From: Phascolarctos cinereus | Taxonomy: Eukaryota; Chordata; Mammalia; Diprotodontia; Phascolarctidae | NCBI RefSeq assembly: GCF_002099425.1 | Contig: NW_018343969.1 | Coordinates: 4,176,001 to 4,240,000 of the forward strand | Direction of reading: 5' to 3' | Length of the DNA: 64,000 nucleotides | In this document: one piece after another, positions 36,021 through 48,255 of the stretch | How positions within the stretch are numbered: the stretch's first letter is position 1 | How the letters are laid out: each line of letters opens with the position of its first letter | Notes under the pieces: model-generated | What the model was told of the DNA's origin: nothing | Seen by the model: only the letters and a program-made list of their open reading frames with translations | The model's database searches: none | Program-made: the position numbers and the translations under genes

Positions 36021-36139
36021 TGTGACACTTGAAGCAAAAAGATTTTATATATATATATATATATTATCATGTGACTTCATAATCATGATAGTTTGGTATC
36101 TTAATTTTCAATATTTATCTTTCAATTATATTTTAAAGG

Positions 36140-36400
36140 AAGAGAGACACTCAGCATTTCTCCAAGGCCTAGCATGTGCCAGGCACCATTCACTTTACAA
36201 ATATTATCTCATCTGATCCTCATTAAAACCATTCAAGGTATGTGCTATTATTATCTCCATTTTACAGTGGAGGAAATTAAGGCAAATGGATGTGAAGTGA
36301 CTTGTCCAGGGTCACAGAGCTATTAAGTTTCTGAGGACAGATTTTAACACAAGTGTAGGTCTAGCACTCTATCCACTATGCTGCTTAGCTACCTCTATCT
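36140..36400 (-). repeat. MIR-type SINE, antisense
   Basis: CTAGCATGTGCCAGGCACC, ATTATCTCATCTGATCCTC, CATTTTACAGTGGAGG, GTGACTTGTCCAGGGTCAC and CTCTATCCACTATGCTGC are all in antisense MIR order. Confidence 0.78.
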
Positions 36401-36768
36401 TTTATTTCTTACTGTAAATTTTTAGCAGTTCCAGTGTTTCTATTATAGTTTAAAAAGAGCACATCTTTTGCATCATATTAGTTATAAATAATAATAGATT
36501 TTAAACATATTATTGTTTTAGTTAATGAATTATAATTTAGTTTGAATTTATACCTTCAGTACCTGTAGTTGTCCTTTAGTTGTGAATTTTTTGTTGATAA
36601 AATCTCTCAGGTTTTATTTTTCTTTGTAATCAATGATTCTGTTTTCAAATTATATGGTCCTGTTTGACAAAAAGAAAAGAAGCAACTTTAAATACAGTGT
36701 TATGTTTTGAAACTGTTGTATGTTATCAAATTTGAACACTTTTTCTAGTTTTGAAAATACCATTGTTT
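36401..36768. other. AT-rich unassigned stretch
   Basis: No gene. Composition resembles decayed LINE sequence but nothing specific is recognised. Confidence 0.35.
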
Positions 36769-36785
36769 CTTCAGTTGATATTTTA

Positions 36786-36930
36786 TTTATTTTTTGGTGA
36801 GGCAATTGGGGTTAAGTGACTTGCCCATGGTCACACAGCTAGTGAGTGTTATGTGTCTGAGGCTGTATTGGAACTCAGGTCCTCCTGACTTCAGGGCTGG
36901 TGCTCTATCCACTGAGCCACTTAGCTGCCT
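36786..36930 (-). mobile_element. tRNA-derived marsupial SINE, antisense
   Basis: Ends CCACTGAGCCACTTAGCTGC at 36928. A perfect 17-base target duplication, CTTCAGTTGATATTTTA, is at 36769-36785 and 36931-36947, so the insertion is fairly recent and its ends are exact. Confidence 0.88.
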
Positions 36931-36947
36931 CTTCAGTTGATATTTTA

Positions 36948-37590
36948 AAATGCAAATTAGTTTTTAAAACATATTTTTTCACAAGGATTATAGATTTGGA
37001 TTTATTACTTATTCATTCAGTTTTTATTTTTTAGTGATTATATGCCTAACAACATGATTTTTAGTATTTATCCTTGTTATTGTCCTGTGAAATCTCTAAA
37101 CTTGTAAGGTTTTATCTGATCAGACTATTTTCCCTAATTGGATTCATAAATCCAGTGGCAAAGATGACTTTTTCTTTTCCTTTATCTCCTAGCATCTTAA
37201 TTAATATATATTTTAGATTTTTTTTCTTCTTAATATGTTATTTCATCCTGTGTGTCTATAAGTTGTTTGTTGTGTTACTAAATGTTTGTGCCTCAATTTT
37301 ATTTTTATGCATTCATCTTCACCATGCTGTCTTTTGATAGTAGCAAATTTTCATTGATTTTTTTATTTCAGTAATTATTTATTTTTGTGTGTTTTCATTT
37401 GAGTATTGTCCTCCTTTAGTATCCTTAATGTAATTATAATTCAATTTAATTTTCATTTAGCATATATTTCTTCCTGTCCATTGATGTTTCAACCTGAATT
37501 TCTGGGAAAATTTCATTCCCTTAGCCTTTAATATTATGGGATTTCTTTACTGAGTTACTATTCTTTTTGGATTTTTTAATCATCATTTTA
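36948..37590. other. AT-rich unassigned stretch
   Basis: Long T-rich text with no recognised motif; may be decayed antisense LINE sequence. No gene seen. The 87-codon frame at 37074-37337 is hydrophobic and low-complexity. Confidence 0.35.
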
Positions 37591-37594
37591 AGAT

Positions 37595-38865
37595 AAGAGA
37601 AATAGAAAAGGCAGGTCTCGTCAGTGTAACTTTGGAGATTGACATAGCTGTTCACATCAGTGAAATGAGGCAGGTGGTAGAATTTAGTAAAGTTTAAGAA
37701 TGGTAATAGAGTAAAGCACTTCCTATGGTCTGATAGTGGTGATTAAGGGGGTAATAGGTTTATTACTTCAACAATATCAAGGGAGAGGTTTAGAGATGCC
37801 TCAGCCCCGGGCTGCTCTAACAATTACGAAAAGAGACTAAGAGACTGTGGAAGGATAACCTTGGAAAGGGCAAGGGAGATACACAGCGGGTGACTAAATG
37901 ACTAAAATGACTGTGTAAGGATTTTATTATATTAATCACAAGCATGGAGAAAGTGCTGGCAATGAGCATCAGGTTCTTTATCCAGATCCAGTAAGTATTG
38001 GTCACTTTTGTATTTCCTCCTATGCTGGTATATTCTAGTAAAACCTGTCTACGCTTTTGGGAGTGTTAATTAATTGGATGAGTGAGTACAAAAGTTGGAT
38101 GATTAGGAGGAAATCAGCTTTTATTTATTACTTTGATTTAGCTTTGGTTTAATTATAGGATGAGGCTCCCTTCTTTAGGAAGAGCTAGCCCTAAAAGCTA
38201 AACTAGACTAACATAGATAGTCTAGGTTACCTAAAGATTTAGTGAATAGATAGAGAAGAGTTTATCATTTAGTAGCATATAATTTAGAGGAATAAAGTAA
38301 TAATAAGATTATAAGATTTTTCAAAAGGCTAAGTTCCCCTTTCTACCAGAAAGGGGGTTGACCAAAGGCTAAGCAGAAAGTGGAATTGACCAGCGGCCAA
38401 GTTCCCATTTCTGTCAGCTGGAGAAAGGTTAGATAAAGGTTAAGCTAACCCTGTTTTCTTTTTCTTTAGCCTGAGTTTAAGTTGAGTAATGTACTCTGCT
38501 AAGGAAGATGGTGGGAATGACTGCTAACCATTGACCATAAGTTTTTCTTTCTCAATATACTTTCTGATTACAAAAGGTACCATCTGGAGGAAAGGATGTC
38601 TGGCATAGGATTAAGAAAGTCTGGGAGAAGGTAATTAGCCAGGTGACCTGATTTGTCCAATAGAATTATATTCAAAATGAGTTCCTATAATTTTTCCAAT
38701 TCTTCTTTATTTGTTGTAAAAACCATCTCTATAAATCACTCTTTGTCTCTGACCTCTGAGGAGAAAGGTGACCTGGTTTGATATGCAAATGCCAGCTTTG
38801 GAGATTAAATCATAGATGGTTTGGTGACTTTGTCCTCCATTTCCTTGGGAATATGTTAGGAAAGC
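37595..38865 (+). other. Unclassified stretch, possibly LTR-like
   Basis: This 1.3-kb block lies directly before the L1 5' end. It is more GC-balanced than its left neighbour and has two similar units (AAGGCTAAGTTCCCCTTTCT near 38327 and GCGGCCAAGTTCCCATTTCT near 38394) and a TATA-like CTATAAATCACTC at 38728. These are features often seen in old LTRs, but I see no clear ends and no coding motif. Identity is open. Confidence 0.25.
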
Positions 38866-38869
38866 CTGG

Positions 38870-41800
38870 GGTGGTGGTCTGGCCTAGCAAAGTATAGATA
38901 CTTCCGGGCAGATATCCATAAATCAACAAATAACAAGCCCTAGGAGCAGCTATGTGGGTGGGAGTCTCAGCTTCAGAAACATCTTAGACCAAGTCAGGTG
39001 GCTATTCAAGGGAAGATTATAGGGCCTTCTGCTGGCTTTGGACAGGGGCACAGACAATTGTATTAATGAGATTCAGTACCAGCCTATGTTTGGGAGTTAG
39101 TAGGGTCACAACGGGGAGGGGCCCTGCTGGCTGTGGTCACTTGCAGGAGAGTGGAATCCCTCATTTGGTTCCAAGGCAAAGGGGCAAGCTGAAACTCCCA
39201 GCCACTAGAAAGATTGCAGAGAGTAAGAGTATTTGTGGTGACAGCATTTTTGAAGGCCCAGGTTATGGCTTAAGTGCAGAGAGGAGTACCTGAAGTCAGG
39301 ACCCCAGATAGAGTTCAGTAAGCAATAGCACAAACAAATCTGAAGCTTGAGATATTATCCCCCACACCTCAAGACTAGAACTTGACTCTAACACAAAGTT
39401 AACAACCAACAAATAAGCTAAAATTCAAAAAAAAAAGAGTAAGCAAAGGAGAAAGAACCCAACTACTGAAAGCTGCTATGGTGATAGAGAATATCTGAGT
39501 TCAAACTAAGAAGAAGACAGTCAAGTCAAAACATCTACTTCTACTTCAAAGAAAAATATAAAATGGTCACAAGCCCAAAAAGAGGTCTTGGAGGACCTTA
39601 AAAGGATATTAAAATCAAATAACAGAGATTGAGGAAAAATTAGGGAAAAAATAGTAATGGAAAAAAATCAAGAAAATTATGAAAAGAAAGTCAATCAATT
39701 GGAAAAAGATATCCAAAAACTTATGGAAGAAAATAACTCCTTAAAAAAACTAGGTTTGGACAAGGGTGAACTAGTAATGTTATAAGACACCAAGAAATAG
39801 TTTTTAAAAATCAAAAGAACGAAAAAATAAAAGAGAATGTAAAAAAAAAAATCTCATTAGAAAACTGACCTGGAAAACAGACTGAAGAGATACAATATAG
39901 AAATTGTTGGACTACATGAAAGTTATGATAAAAAAAGTCTAGAACCTAGACTTAAAGAATTTAAGGAAAGTTTTCCTGAAGTTTTAGAATTAGAGAATAA
40001 AATAGATTTTTTAAAAAATTTTTAAAAAAAATCCACTCAGCACCACCTGAAAGTGACCCCAAGATAAAAACTCATAGGAACATTATAGCTAAGTTTCAGA
40101 GCTCTTAGATCAAGGAGAAAATATTATAAACAACTAGAAACAGTTTAAATATGGTAGAGTTATAGTTACGATAATGTGAGATTCAACAGTTTCTACTTAA
40201 AAGACCACAGGACATGGGACATGATATTCCAAAGAGCAAAGGATCTGGGTTTGCAACCAAGAATAACTTACCAGCAAAGCTGAATGTAATCCTTCATGGA
40301 AAAATAAATATTTAATGCATAAAGGACTTTCAGGCATCCATGAAGAAAAGGCCAGAAATGAATGGAAAATCTGACTTACAAGAAGCAGTAGAAAGATAAA
40401 AAGGTAAATATGAAAGACCAATTATAAGAGATTTAATAAGGTCAAACTGTTTACTTCTTATATGGGAAAACACTGTCTGTAACTCTTAAGAATGTTATAA
40501 CTGGACAGTTTGAAAGAGCATACATAGACAGAAGGCTTGGCTTGTATTGTAGATGATCGATTGATCCTTAAAAAATAAAATTGGGTAGAGAGAGGTAAAA
40601 CGAAGCAATTTTCTCATACAAACGATGTGTGAATGGAAAAACTGTTGTAGTGGAGGGTATGAGGTAGAGCACCAGTAGTGATAGAATGTTATTCTCATGA
40701 GAACTGGGTTAAAGAGGGGAAAACATACATGTAGAAGTGTATAAAGACTTCTTAACTTATGGAAAAATAAGAGGACAAGGGATAGAATATGATAGGTACT
40801 CTTAGAAGGGTGTGCAGATTAAGAAGTAAGAGGGAAAAGGCGTAAAATAAGGGACGCACTCTTAGAAGGGTCTTAGAACTCTTAGAAACATAGTTCAAGA
40901 AATAAGAAAAACAGGGAAGAGGATAAGGGAGAGATTCTTAGAAGGGGTAAGGATTTGTGAAACAGTGGTCAGAAGTAAATTAGACATCTGAGGAGGGATA
41001 GTCTAAAAAGAGAAGGAGAGAAGGATAAGTAGTGAGGAAAATGTGATGGAGGGAAATACACAACTTGTAATTATAACTTGGAATGTGAATGCGATACACT
41101 TACCTATAAAACAGAAATGGATAGTAGAATGGATTAAAAACCAGAATCTGATTCTATGTAGTTTACAAGAAACACATTTTAAAATGAGAAATACACATAG
41201 TTTTAAAATAAAAGGCTGGAGTAGAAATTATTATGCTTCAGCTGATGCAAAAAAAAAAGTCACAATCATGATCTTAGACAAAGTTAAAGCTAAAATAGAT
41301 TTAAAAGAAATAAATAGGGAAGCTACATTATGATGAAAGGTACCATAGATAATAAAGTAATATTATTACTAAAGCTATGCGCCAATAATATCCTAATTCA
41401 ATCAAAATGCAATAGAATTATATTTAATAAAGCCAATGGAAGCACAGATTAAAAATTAATTGGAAACTAAATGACCTATTTTAAATAATGGGTGGATTAA
41501 AGGACAAATCATAAAAACAATAAATAACTTTATTAAAGCAAATGATAATAATTAGACAACATACCATAACCTATGGGATGCCACAAAAGCAGTAATCAGA
41601 GAAAAAATTCTATCTCTAAATACTTACATCAATAAGATAAAGAGTAGATGATGAATTGAGTATACAGTTTAAAAAGACAGAAAAAGAACAAATTAAAAAT
41701 ACCCAATTGAACACCAAATTAGAAATCCTAAAAATTAAAGGTAAAATTAATAAAGTTGGATGCAAGAAAACTCTTGAATTAATAAATAAAACTAGGAATT

Positions 41801-42745
41801 GACTTTATGGGGAAACTACAACAAAATAAATAAACCATTGGTCAATATGATTAAAAAAAAAGAGAGAAGAAAACCAAATCACTAGTATCAAAATGAAAAG
41901 GGTAAACATACCACTAATGAACATATGTCAAAGCAATTATTAGGAGTTACTTTACCCAATTATATTCCAATAAATTTGGCAATTTAAGTGAAATGGAAGA
42001 ATACTTATCAAAATACAAACCTCCTAGATTAACAGAAGAGGAAATAGAATATCTAAATAAACCTAGTTGAGTAAAAGAAATTGAACAGGCCATGAGTGAG
42101 CTCCTAACAAATAAATCAATGGGACTAGATGGATTAACAAATGAATTTTGCCAAACATTTAAAAATCAACTAATTCTAATAAATAAATTATTTGGAATAC
42201 TGGACAAAGGAGTCCTACTAAACTCATCTTATGAAACAAATGTGGTGCTAATACATTACCAGGAAGAGCAAAAAGAGAGAAAGAAAAGTATAGACCATTT
42301 TCACTATTGAATACAGATGCAAAAAGCCTAAAAGAAATACTAGCTAGGAGACTACAACAATATATCACAAAGATCATACATTGTGACCAAGTGGGGTTTA
42401 TATCAGGCATGCAGAGATGGTTTAATATAAAGAAAATTTTTAGAATAATTAATTATATCAATAACAAAAGTAACAAAAATCATATGATTATATCAATAGA
42501 TGTTTACCAAAAAGCTTTTAACAAAATATGAAACAAATTCCTATTAAAAAAACACTTGAAAGGATTGGCATAAATGAATTTTTTTCCTTAAAATAATAAA
42601 AAAGTATCTACCTAACGTCATTAGCAAGTATCATTTGTAATGAGGATAAGCTAGAAACCTCTCCAATAACATTAGAGTAAAGCAAGGCAGCCTAATATCA
42701 TCAATATGATTCAATATTGTGTTAGAAAGTGTTATCACTATTAGG
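38870..42745 (+). mobile_element. L1 LINE, 5' and central part, split by a later L1
   Basis: Plus-strand order: 5' UTR (38870-39470), ORF1 region with a Lys/Glu coiled coil (39590-39770) and an RNA-binding part (39865-40090), inter-ORF region (40440-41040), then ORF2. The ORF2 endonuclease start is clear at 41043-41333 (ITWNVNAIH and CSLQETHF, the latter being a hallmark of L1 endonuclease). The reverse transcriptase is seen at 42092-42531 ([31 protein letters not shown]). The stretch between them looks about 400 bases short compared with other L1s. The copy reaches the ORF2 text FNIVLESVITIR at about 42715-42745 and then breaks. The same ORF2 point restarts at 45051. Frames are disrupted throughout, so it is inactive. 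Confidence 0.8.
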
Positions 42746-45050
42746 AAAACTAGCAACATAATTGACCATGTCAATAATGAAACCAACAGAAATCATATTA
42801 TTATTTCAATAGATGCTGGAAAAGCTTTTGGCAAAATACAGCACCGATTTCTATTAAAAGTGCAAGAGGGCATGGGAATAAAGGGAGCATTCCTTAAAAT
42901 GACAAGCAGTATTTATCTAAAATCATCAGCAAGTATTAGCTGTAATAAAGATAAGATAGAAGCCTTCCCAATAAGATCAGGGTTGAAACAACGATGCAGG
43001 TGATGTGATGGTATACTTAAAGAACTCTAGAGGACTAAAATGAACAACTTTGGCCAAGTTGCAGAATATAAGACAAACCCACCTAAATCATCAGAATTTC
43101 TTTATGTGACTAACAAACCCAAACAGCAAGAAGTTGAAAGAGAAATTCCATTTAAAATAACTGTAAATAATATAAAATACTTTGGAATCTACCTACCAAG
43201 AAAAACCCAGAAACAATATGAACACAATTATAAAACACTTTTCACACAAATAAAGTCAAATCTAAACAAATGGGAAAATATCATCATGGGTAGGTCAAAC
43301 TAATATAATAAAAAATGACAATTCTACCTAAGTCAACTTACTTATTCAGTGCCATAACAATCAAACTACCAAAAAATTATAAAGATAGGAAAAATAATAA
43401 CAAATTCATCTGAAAGAACAAAAGGTCAAGAGTAGCAAGGGAATTAATGGGAAAAAAATACAAAGGAAGGTGCCAAGCAAATCTCATACTACATATAAAG
43501 CAGTAATCATAAAAAAAAAAATATCTGGTACTAGCTAAGAAATAGAGTGGTGGATCAGTGGAATAGATTGGGTACATGAGACACAGTAGCAAATGATCAT
43601 AGTAATCTAGTGTTTGATGAACCCAAAGCCCCCAGCCTTTGGGTTAGGAACTCATAATTTGAAAAAAATTTCTGGGGAAACTGGTAAATAATAGGGCACC
43701 AACTAGCTATAGACCAACATCTCATACCATACATAAAAAGATAAGGTCAAAATGAGTACATGACTGAGACATTAAGGCTGATACCATAAGTAAATTGGAA
43801 GAACAAAGAATAGTCTCCATATCAGATCTATAAAGACGTGAAGAATCCATGACTAAACCAGATAGAGAGCATTATGAAATGTAAAATAATTAATTTTTGA
43901 TCGTACTACATTTAAAAGTTTTTGCACAAACAAAACCAATGCAACCAAGATTAGAAGGAAAGCAGAAAGCTGGGAAACAGTCCTTATAGCAAGTATCTTT
44001 CATAAAGGCCTCATTCCTCAAATATATAGAGAACTGACTCAGATTTACAGAAATATGGGCCATTCTCTAATTGATAAATCGTCAAAGAATATGAACAGTT
44101 TTCAGATAAAGTCAAAGCTATCTATAGGGATATGAAGAAGTGCTCTAAATCACTTTTGATTAGAGAAATGCAAATTAAAAGAGCTCTGAGGTACCACCTC
44201 ACATCTATCAGATTCACTAATATGACAAAAAAAAAAGAAATGATATGTTTTGCAGAGGATGTGGGAAAATTGAGACACTAATGCACTGTTGGTGGAGTTC
44301 TGAACTGACCCAACCATTCTGGAAAACAATTTGGAATTATGCCCAAAGGGCATCCAAACGGTGCAAACCCTTTGATCCAGCAATACCACTACTAGTTCTG
44401 TATCCCAGAGAGACCATAACAATAGGAAAAGGACCTACATGTGCGAAACTATTTATAACAGCTCTTTTTTGTGGTGACAAAACATTAGAAATTGAGGAGT
44501 TGTCCCTCAATTGGAGAATGGCTGAACAAGCTGTGGAATATGAATGCAACAGAATACTATTGTGCAATAAGAAATGATGAACAGGTAGATTTCAGAAAAA
44601 AAAATGGAAAGACTTACATAAACTGATGCAAAGTGAAATGAACAGAAACCAGGAAAAAATTGTACACAGAATCAGCAACATTATGATCAACTCTGAATGA
44701 CTCAGCTTTTCTCAGGAACAAAATGATCCAAGACTAGTAAAAATGACTCACAAAGGAAAATGCTATCCACATCCAGATTCAGAATTGAGGTATGCAAACA
44801 AATTTTTTTCACTTAATTTATTCTTTTTCATATTTTTTTTCTTTTGATCTGGTTCTTCATTCACAACTCTGACTAATAGGAAAATATGATTTACATGGTA
44901 GGACACATATAACCTATATCAAATCACCCACCATTTTAGGAAGAAGAGATGGGAGGAAGGGAGGGAAAAAAATTGGAACTCAAAATCTTATAAAAATGAA
45001 TGCTAAAAATTGTCTTAACATGTAATTAGAGAAAATAAATACTATTAAAA
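42746..45050 (+). mobile_element. Second L1, 5'-truncated, apparently nested in the first
   Basis: It restarts upstream in ORF2 (DHVNNETNRNHIIISIDAGK at about 42760), repeating text already passed at 42430-42510. It continues through the fingers and palm region (KAFGKIQHRFLLK) to GLKQRC at about 43000. It then lacks a short stretch around the FADD catalytic box, and goes on through 43040-43303 (PPKSSEFLY, VNNIKYFGIYL), the C-terminal domain (44160-44570) and a 3' UTR, ending in an A-rich tail near 45045. The piece is about 2.3 kb. The endonuclease and ORF1 were never copied, as is usual for 5'-truncated L1s. Confidence 0.72.
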
Positions 45051-46435
45051 TGTTGCATTAGAAAGGATAGCAATAATAATAAGAGAAGAAAAAAAGTTGA
45101 AGGAATCAAAATGGACAGTGAGGTAATAAGCTATCTCTCTTTATAGATGATATAATGATATATTTGGAAACTCCTAGAAATTCTACTAAAATCTATTTGA
45201 AAAAGTAAATTTTAGCAATGTAGCAACATATAAAAATAAACCCACAGAAATCATCAATGTTTCTATTATATCACCAACAGAATCCTCCAAGAAGACATAG
45301 CAAGAGAAACCCTATTTGTAATAACCATAGAGAGCATAAAACACCTGAAAGTGTACCTGCCAAGACAAACCCAGAAATTATATGAACATAATTATAAAAT
45401 ACTTTAAACAAGTATAGATTTAAATAATTGGAGAAATATTAATTGTTTATTGGTAGGCAGAGCCAATACAACAAAAATCACAATTCTACCAAACCTAATC
45501 CACTTATCCAATGCCATCCCAATTAAATTACTAAAAATTATTATTTTAATTAGCTAGAAAAAATAATACCAAAATTCATTTGGAGGAACAAAAGGCCAAA
45601 ATATCAGAGGAATTATTGCAAAAATGTTAATGAAGAAGGTTTAGTAATACCATAACTTAAACTCTATTATAAGGAAGTAATTACCAAGACTGGTATTGGC
45701 TAAGAAATAGAAAGGTATATCAGTGGAACAGAGCAGACACACAATATGTAGTAGTAAATGATCATGGTAAACTCATGTTTGACAAATGTAAAGATTTCAT
45801 CTTGTGGAATAAGAATTCACTATTCGGTTAAAAAAATTGGGAAAATTGAAAAACAGCTTGGCAGAAATTGGGTATAAATCAATCTCTTCACCATGTACCA
45901 AGATAAGGACAAAATTGATACATGACCTAAAGATAAAGGGAGATATAAGTAAATTAGGAGAACATGGAACATATTCCCTACCGGGGCTTCTGGATAGGAG
46001 AAGAATTTATAAATAAACAAGAGATAGAGAGCATTGTATGATGTAAAATAGAGAACTTTGATGACATTAAGTAAAGAAGTTTGATTGTGCAAGTAAAACC
46101 AGTATGTCCAGGAGTTTGCCATCAGCTGGGGAATGGCTAAACAAGTTTTGGTATATGATTGTGATGGAATGCTACTGTGCTATAATAAATGATTTTTAGA
46201 AAAAAATATGGAAAATATGGAAAAATGAAATAACAAAAAGAAAAATGAGCAGAACAAAGTGGACATTTTTTACAGTAATAGCAATGTTGTTCAAAGAATA
46301 ACTGTGAATAACTAAGTTCTAAGTGTTATAAATACCAAAATTAACTACAAAGGACCTAGGAAAAAAGACACTATCTGCATCCAGAAAATTAACAGATGAA
46401 TAGAGGTATGCATAGTATGGTTTTATATAAAATAT
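45051..46435 (+). mobile_element. L1 LINE, 3' part, resuming after the nested copy
   Basis: It starts at the ORF2 codons for ALERIAIIIREEKK (45055-45095) and carries the palm catalytic region (a SLFIDDIMIYLETP-like text at 45140-45175), then C-terminal ORF2 to about 46110. A deletion brings it to GCCATCAGCTGGGGAATGG (46120) and a 3' UTR that ends in the TA/TG/GA microsatellite at 46437. Its start is the same ORF2 position at which the 38870-42745 copy stops, so the two probably were one element. Confidence 0.7.
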
Positions 46436-46436
46436 G

Positions 46437-46443
46437 TGTGTGA

Positions 46444-46489
<46 letters not shown>

Positions 46490-46491
46490 TA

Positions 46492-46584
<93 letters not shown>

Positions 46585-46592
46585 AAAAAAAA
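46437..46592. repeat. Compound (TA)n(TG)n(TA)n(GA)n microsatellite
   Basis: About 40 bases of TA, then CACACATATATATG, a (TG)11-like run, a second TA run and a (GA)n run of nearly 60 bases. It abuts the L1 3' end, so it may have grown from the L1 tail. The 73-codon plus frame at 46434-46655 is an artefact of this run. Confidence 0.92.
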
Positions 46593-47705
46593 TTATGTCC
46601 TTCTCTAGTGCAGTGTAGGGAGAGAGGGAGTGAGACAGTTCAGAGTGTCAAATAAAACAGAAAATAAACTTATAAAAAAACAGGCACAGCAAGTTTTAAG
46701 GGGATTGTATGAAAAAATGACCATATCCTATAAGGCCTGGAAAGAGTTTGCAGAGCACCCTGACAATGGAAACCATTGTCTCTTTCCTTCTCATGTTCTT
46801 ATTACTATTATCAAAACTCCTTAGAAATCTCTCTATGCTATACCTCAAGGAACTTCTGAGAGATATAGTATAGAGAGAATCCCTTATGCGTATTTCCATT
46901 TTGAGGTTTAACATCTACAAGGAAGGAAAGAATTTATTTCTCAGTAAACACAAACATACATTCTCATTTCTTTACCCTTGTTAAAAAAAATGTCTCCCTC
47001 AAACTCTTGCCCTCTGTGAATTCTTTTCCAAAGTGAGTGGACATGAGTCATTTCAAAAGTCTATTCATTCTTAATGATGAGACAGTATATTGTATACTAC
47101 ATATTTGCAGTTTACTTTTTGTTTTGCCCAATAAATGTCAGATGTCATAATCACATTTTCATCATCTTTCTTAGTGCTATCAGTACATTGTAGATTTTAA
47201 AGAATTACAATCAATTAAAATTAGAATTTTAAAAATAAAACTATTTGTTAATTTTCTTTATTTTATTTTTCCTTTCCATTAGAGAGCCAGACAGCTTGGT
47301 AGGGAAAGAGGTAGAAGGAAAAGAATCATTGTTTGTGCCTTTCACTGTGCTAGGAGAAAAAGGAAGTTTGTTTGTATAAGTGAAAGAACCCCAGAAATTA
47401 AAGAAAATTAAAGCAGAATTAATTATTGAACTAGTTAGTCTTAATTTTGAAGGCATTTTATTTTTTGTATTCTAACAAATCACAATTTTACAATATCTAT
47501 TTATATAACTTATATGTGTATATAATTTAATAGACAAAAATATTCTGATGCAAAATGTCCTATTATATTTAGTAGACCTTTAAAACATAAAAACCAGAAA
47601 GCATTAGCTTCTATAATTTGTGCCACTGTATCACAAAAGAGAATGCCATTTCTATTTTAAACAAAGTTTTCAGAGATATTAGTCATTCAAATAGTACTAA
47701 CACCA
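46593..47705. other. Unassigned; holds one arm of a 24-bp inverted match
   Basis: No gene or clear repeat. The bases at 47640-47663 match 48802-48825 exactly in inverted orientation. Confidence 0.4.
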
Positions 47706-47709
47706 TAGT

Positions 47710-48255
47710 TATTCCTGTTATTTTCCCACTCCTATTCCTTTAATCAGACCCCTCTTTCTACTTACACAGCTCCCACCATAATTTCAACCCTCATCATGCT
47801 CAGGTCATTGCAACAACGTTTGTAATTGGGCTCCGGGCCTTCAGTCTCTCCCTACTCCTTTCCATCCTAGACTATGCTGCCAAAGTGATTTTCCTGAATT
47901 TCTTGACACTCCCCTATCCAATCAGTGCCAGTGGCTCCCTATTGTATATAAAATCAAATACAAATTCATCTGTATAACATTTAAAATCCTTCCCACCTTG
48001 GCTATAACCTCTATTTGCAGCCTCAATGTACATTATCTACCCTTCTGCACTACATAATCCAGGCAAAGTGGCTATCTTTGTTTCTCAAGCAAAACACTCC
48101 ATCTCTTCTCTCTGTCCAATCTATCCTTCATGCCTGAAATGTACTTCCTCCCCACCTCTGTCTCATAGAACCCCTGTCTTTCTTCAGGCATTACATTCTA
48201 CATGAAGCCTTTCTTGATTCTGCAACTGATGGTACTGTCCTCTAAATATCATATG
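47710..48255 (+). mobile_element. L2 LINE, 3' ORF and UTR
   Basis: CTCATCATGCTCAGGTCATTGC, GCCAAAGTGATTTTCCTG, CAGTGGCTCCCTATTG, CAAATACAAATTCATCTG and AAAATCCTTCCCACCTTGG are a long run of recognisable L2 text in order. It ends with TACATGAAGCCTTTCTTGATTC. It covers the last coding part and early 3' UTR. Moderate divergence. Confidence 0.82.

Noticed and set aside
41043-41333. 96-codon plus frame that looks like a protein domain
   Set aside because: It is the start of the L1 ORF2 endonuclease (CSLQETHF motif) in a decayed L1, not a host gene.
44245-44577. 110-codon plus frame
   Set aside because: It is the L1 ORF2 C-terminal domain; the same text is seen at 33150-33460 and antisense at 7267-7569.
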